DNA of 64,000 nucleotides from Rhodohalobacter mucosus (GTDB lineage Bacteria; Bacteroidota; Rhodothermia; Balneolales; Balneolaceae): contig NZ_QGGB01000003.1 in the NCBI RefSeq assembly GCF_003150675.1, forward strand, positions 124,001-188,000. Direction: 5' to 3'. A program made the translations under genes and the position numbers. The notes below the pieces were generated by a model. That model did not search any database. It had not been told where the DNA came from and worked only from the letters and a program-made list of their open reading frames with translations. Positions 61,476 to 64,000 of this stretch are shown piece by piece (within the stretch, counting starts at the first letter, position 1; the number at the start of each line of letters is the position of its first letter).

Positions 61476-61942
61476 AACTGATTTTGATTGCAGCCCATGA
61501 TCCCAATTTGGTTATTGGTTCAAATGGGGAATTGCCATGGCATTACAGTGAAGACCTAAAGTTTTTCAAGAAGCAGACGATGGGGCACCCTATTGTGATG
61601 GGGCGTGTTGTATTTGAGGAGCTGAATGAGAAGCCACTACCCGGAAGAGAAAACATCGTTTTGAGCCGCAGCAGGACGTATGATCACGTAAAAACGTTCA
61701 GCGATATCGATTCAGCACTCTCTTATCTTTCTGACAGGGAATCGGTTTTTATCATAGGCGGAGGAGAGATATACCGGCAAACCCTTCCGATGGCAGACCG
61801 TCTGATAATAACACGTATCAGACAGGAGTATGAAGGGGATACAACTTTTCCAGAGTACAGGGACGATATTGGAAGCATATGGAAAGAAACGTGGAGAGAA
61901 GAGCATTCCGATTTTGATTTTATAATTTACGATCGCATATAA
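61472..61942 (+). CDS. folA: Dihydrofolate reductase
   Basis: 156 aa. Family features: IAAHDPNLVIGSNGELPWHYSEDLKFFKKQTMGHPIVMGRVVFEEL with the substrate Asp in DLKFF, and FIIGGGEIYRQTLPMADRLIITRI. It regenerates THF from the DHF made by the overlapping thyA product. The start codon overlaps the thyA stop (ATGA), so the two are coupled. Confidence 0.96.
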   Translation: MKLILIAAHDPNLVIGSNGELPWHYSEDLKFFKKQTMGHPIVMGRVVFEELNEKPLPGRENIVLSRSRTYDHVKTFSDIDSALSYLSDRESVFIIGGGEIYRQTLPMADRLIITRIRQEYEGDTTFPEYRDDIGSIWKETWREEHSDFDFIIYDRI

Positions 61943-62045
61943 ATCTAAATATCAATACGATACAAGGTTCTAAACTGGCGATCATTGTTATAAAAGATTA
62001 ACTGAATGTCTTACATAAGATGGCGTACTTTTATATCACAAATTC

Positions 62046-63155
62046 GTGGGGAATTACGCCGAAATATCTCAGTTCTACCTGTTAAACGAAATCTGGTTGT
62101 ACAATACGACCAACCAGGTTTTACTCATCACACTGTTGATGCTGTTTTCTCTGGTAGCCTACCTCTTTCTGAAAAGCAGGTCACGGGAGAACTTTGTGCT
62201 CACGTCCAGTGAGCGCTACAGCTACCTGAAAACGATAACGTCCAACTCCGAAACGGCAGATCTGATTCTGGATACCACCAATGTCGTTAAATTTGCAAAC
62301 GACAAGTTCCTCGAGCTTTTTAACCTGATTAAACACCAGGTGGATAATAAACCGGTACGGCAGATCGGCATTCCGGACGATCTGGTGAAACAGCTGCTCA
62401 AGTATAAGATTGACAATAAAACGTTCACGTTTAATATGTGGGGGAGAAAGTTCTTTGTGAAGTATGCAACGGTAACGACGGATGAAGGACAGTTGCTGGG
62501 CAGCCTCATTAAGATCCACGAAGAGAAGAATGTCATATTGGACGATGAGTATGTAAGTCAGTGGATGCACGAACTTAATACCCCTCTGAATGCGATCATG
62601 GGATACAGTGAGCTTTTGGCGGGTGAAAAGAATCTGACCCGTGAACAAAAGCGCCAGCTTCATACGATATCAGATCACTCCGCATTGCTGAAAAAGCGAA
62701 TCGAAAACCTGCTTATGGACCAGGAGATCAGCCGAATCTATAAGGTTGACAGCAAGCGTGATAATGGACTTGAAAAAATACTTATTGTCGATGATGTAAC
62801 GATTAACCGTACACTTCTTAAGATTATCCTGAAAAGGAACGGATATGATGTTACTGAGGCCAAGAACGGACGGGAGGCGGTGGAAAAAATATCGGAAGAG
62901 TGGTTCGATATGATTCTGATGGACCTGAGTATGCCGGTAATGGACGGTCTCGAAGCAACAAATCAAATTCGTGAAATGAAGGGTGAGCGTGCAACCGTGC
63001 CCATTATTGCCGTCACTGCAAGTTCGCTCTACAACAGCGATAAAGCACTGAAGGAGAAGGGATTTAACGGGCTGGTAAAAAAACCTTTTAAGGAGGGCGA
63101 GCTTATCTCCATCATCCGGGAGTTTGAAAAAGTATCTAAGGTCAGTTCGGGTTAA
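62046..63155 (+). CDS. Membrane DHp-receiver hybrid signalling protein without an ATPase domain
   Basis: 369 aa, start GTG with no in-frame ATG upstream. One membrane helix (about residues 24-43), a PAS-like sensor segment (about 70-160), a dimerisation/phosphoacceptor (HisKA) helix pair with His175 in MHELNTPLNAIMGYSEL, then directly a receiver domain (residues 243-360) with Asp249, Asp250 and phosphoacceptor Asp293 in ILMDLSMPVMDGLEA and Lys in LVKKPF. Between His175 and the receiver there are only about 70 residues, too few for the HATPase_c domain, and no N, G1 or G2 box is visible. Its phosphate source must be another kinase. No such kinase is adjacent. The stop codon lies inside a dispersed repeat. 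Confidence 0.85.
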   Translation: MGNYAEISQFYLLNEIWLYNTTNQVLLITLLMLFSLVAYLFLKSRSRENFVLTSSERYSYLKTITSNSETADLILDTTNVVKFANDKFLELFNLIKHQVDNKPVRQIGIPDDLVKQLLKYKIDNKTFTFNMWGRKFFVKYATVTTDEGQLLGSLIKIHEEKNVILDDEYVSQWMHELNTPLNAIMGYSELLAGEKNLTREQKRQLHTISDHSALLKKRIENLLMDQEISRIYKVDSKRDNGLEKILIVDDVTINRTLLKIILKRNGYDVTEAKNGREAVEKISEEWFDMILMDLSMPVMDGLEATNQIREMKGERATVPIIAVTASSLYNSDKALKEKGFNGLVKKPFKEGELISIIREFEKVSKVSSG

Positions 63156-63176
63156 GGAAATGAACCGAAAAAGTCC
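63153..63176. repeat. Dispersed 24-bp repeat, copy 2
   Basis: Exact copy of 33198-33221; here its first three bases are the stop codon of the DHp-receiver gene. The following 25 bp are GC-rich but differ from the hairpins after copy 1. Confidence 0.8.
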
Positions 63177-63215
63177 TCATTCCCCGTAGGGATCCCCTTG
63201 GGAAGCTCATGTTAT

Positions 63216-64000
63216 CTATATAATCTCTTTCATGTGAACCAGGTACGGTTTTACCACCGGTTTGGTCAGTGCAATGATATGTTTCGTGTCTGCCGCCTTT
63301 GAAAATTCGATGGCCTTGTCGTCATCATCCAGAATCCAGATACTTTCCGTTTCATATTTATACGCCTCGCTGAAACTCTCATCAGCATCCAGGTAAAAAG
63401 ATACAGAGTCATCGTCGTGTGGCAAACCGGCCCGCTTGAGCTCCCGGGATGTACGGTCCCTGAAATCACCAAGCAGCTTTTTTTGCTCTTTTTTGCTGGT
63501 AAATGTGGTCTTGAACAATTTTCTGTTAAGGAAACGGGTTGAAAGGTCTGCAAGAATAGCGTCTTCCGCTTCAGACCATGATTTGATACTGATGTACACA
63601 TCATGATCGTCCAGGCGCATATAATGATTCAGCATTTCGGATGTAATCTGTTTTCTGGCAGAAGGCCTCTCGGTCAGGAAATATCGAAGCGAATGTGAGG
63701 GAATAGGGGGAAGCTTATCGTGTTTCCACAGAAAGTGGACACGGCGAAAGATCTGTTTCAGAAGGGAGTCGGCTGATAGTACGGTTTTGTGCAGATACAC
63801 CTGCATGTACATCAGTCTTCTGGACAGGATGTAATTTTCAATTGCATAGATTCCCTTCTTTTCGATTACCACATTTCCCTTAAATACCCGCATTGTTTTC
63901 AGAATCCGGTTTATTCCCACAGAACCTTCAGAAACGCCGGTAAAGAAACTATCCCTTTTAAGATAGTCGAGGCGGTCTATATCAAGCTGGGAGGAGATAA
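63216..64000 (-). CDS. HD-superfamily phosphohydrolase, C-terminal part (5' end outside window)
   Basis: The minus-strand frame stays open to the window edge, so the natural start is beyond 64000; a GTG at 63920 is only internal. The edge-side sequence ISSQLDIDRLDYLKRDSFFTGVSEG is diagnostic of the YwfO/dNTPase-like HD phosphohydrolases (SQLDxDRLDYL), where the Asp is a metal ligand of the HD domain. The rest is a long helical C-terminal domain. Family members hydrolyse (d)NTPs or related nucleotides; the substrate is unknown here. Convergent with the DHp-receiver gene. Confidence 0.9.
   Translation of the reverse strand, partial: ISSQLDIDRLDYLKRDSFFTGVSEGSVGINRILKTMRVFKGNVVIEKKGIYAIENYILSRRLMYMQVYLHKTVLSADSLLKQIFRRVHFLWKHDKLPPIPSHSLRYFLTERPSARKQITSEMLNHYMRLDDHDVYISIKSWSEAEDAILADLSTRFLNRKLFKTTFTSKKEQKKLLGDFRDRTSRELKRAGLPHDDDSVSFYLDADESFSEAYKYETESIWILDDDDKAIEFSKAADTKHIIALTKPVVKPYLVHMKEII

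Overview
The window looks like a chromosome segment of a Gram-negative, heterotrophic member of the Bacteroidota/Balneolota group (Balneolaceae-like). This is inferred from a TonB-dependent receptor paired with a DUF4249-type lipoprotein, DUF4199/DUF4386/DUF1772 proteins, TolB-TPR-AraC regulators, GH16 lipoproteins, lpxH, a Bacteroidota-type TTTG-N20-TAnnTTTG promoter before pfkA and scarce Shine-Dalgarno sites. I see no rRNA, tRNA, CRISPR array, integrase or intact transposase.

Layout. 1-7.2 kb: an alpha/beta hydrolase tail, two laminarinase-like GH16 lipoproteins, then a minus-strand redox/regulatory set (NmrA-like oxidoreductase, DUF1772, AraC regulator, DUF4386, quinone-oxidoreductase-like dehydrogenase). 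7.5-11.6 kb: two similar modules of a small membrane protein plus an XRE regulator, either side of a large TolB-TPR-AraC regulator. 11.6-16.3 kb: DDAH-like hydrolase, flavin disulfide reductase, and small stress/accessory genes ending in a Crp/Fnr regulator. 16.4-25.5 kb: amidohydrolase lipoprotein, TonB receptor with DUF4249 partner, glyoxalase-fold protein, secreted Gfo/Idh oxidoreductase and a TPR protein; gaps here carry heptamer and octamer tandem repeats. 25.8-36.5 kb: TypA, a partner-switch-like cassette (degenerate HATPase-GNAT fusion plus STAS protein) with a flavin reductase and an M20 peptidase, a MuiA-like protein, a membrane phosphoesterase and a two-repeat PepSY-like secreted protein.

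36.6-44.5 kb is a minus-strand complex I operon, nuoABCDEF-x-GH, where x is a four-helix-bundle (23S IVP-type) gene between inverted heptamer arrays; nuoI-N are absent here. 45-49.2 kb carries envelope genes (PBP1A, lpxH, polyprenyl synthase). From 49.3 kb the plus strand is dense housekeeping: pfkA-pgi-deoxynucleoside kinase, then DUF177-rpmF-plsX-fabHDG-acpP-fabF-rnc (fatty-acid synthesis), mgtE, thyA-folA (thymidylate/folate cycle) and a DHp-receiver protein without an ATPase domain. An HD phosphohydrolase runs off the right edge.

The most unusual signals are (1) the 7-bp and 8-bp tandem arrays abutting start and stop codons and lying in inverted orientation around single transcription units, including the gene interrupting the nuo operon; (2) a membrane-protein/XRE module whose core promoter is flanked by two matching dyads; and (3) two signalling proteins with missing or degenerate ATPase domains.
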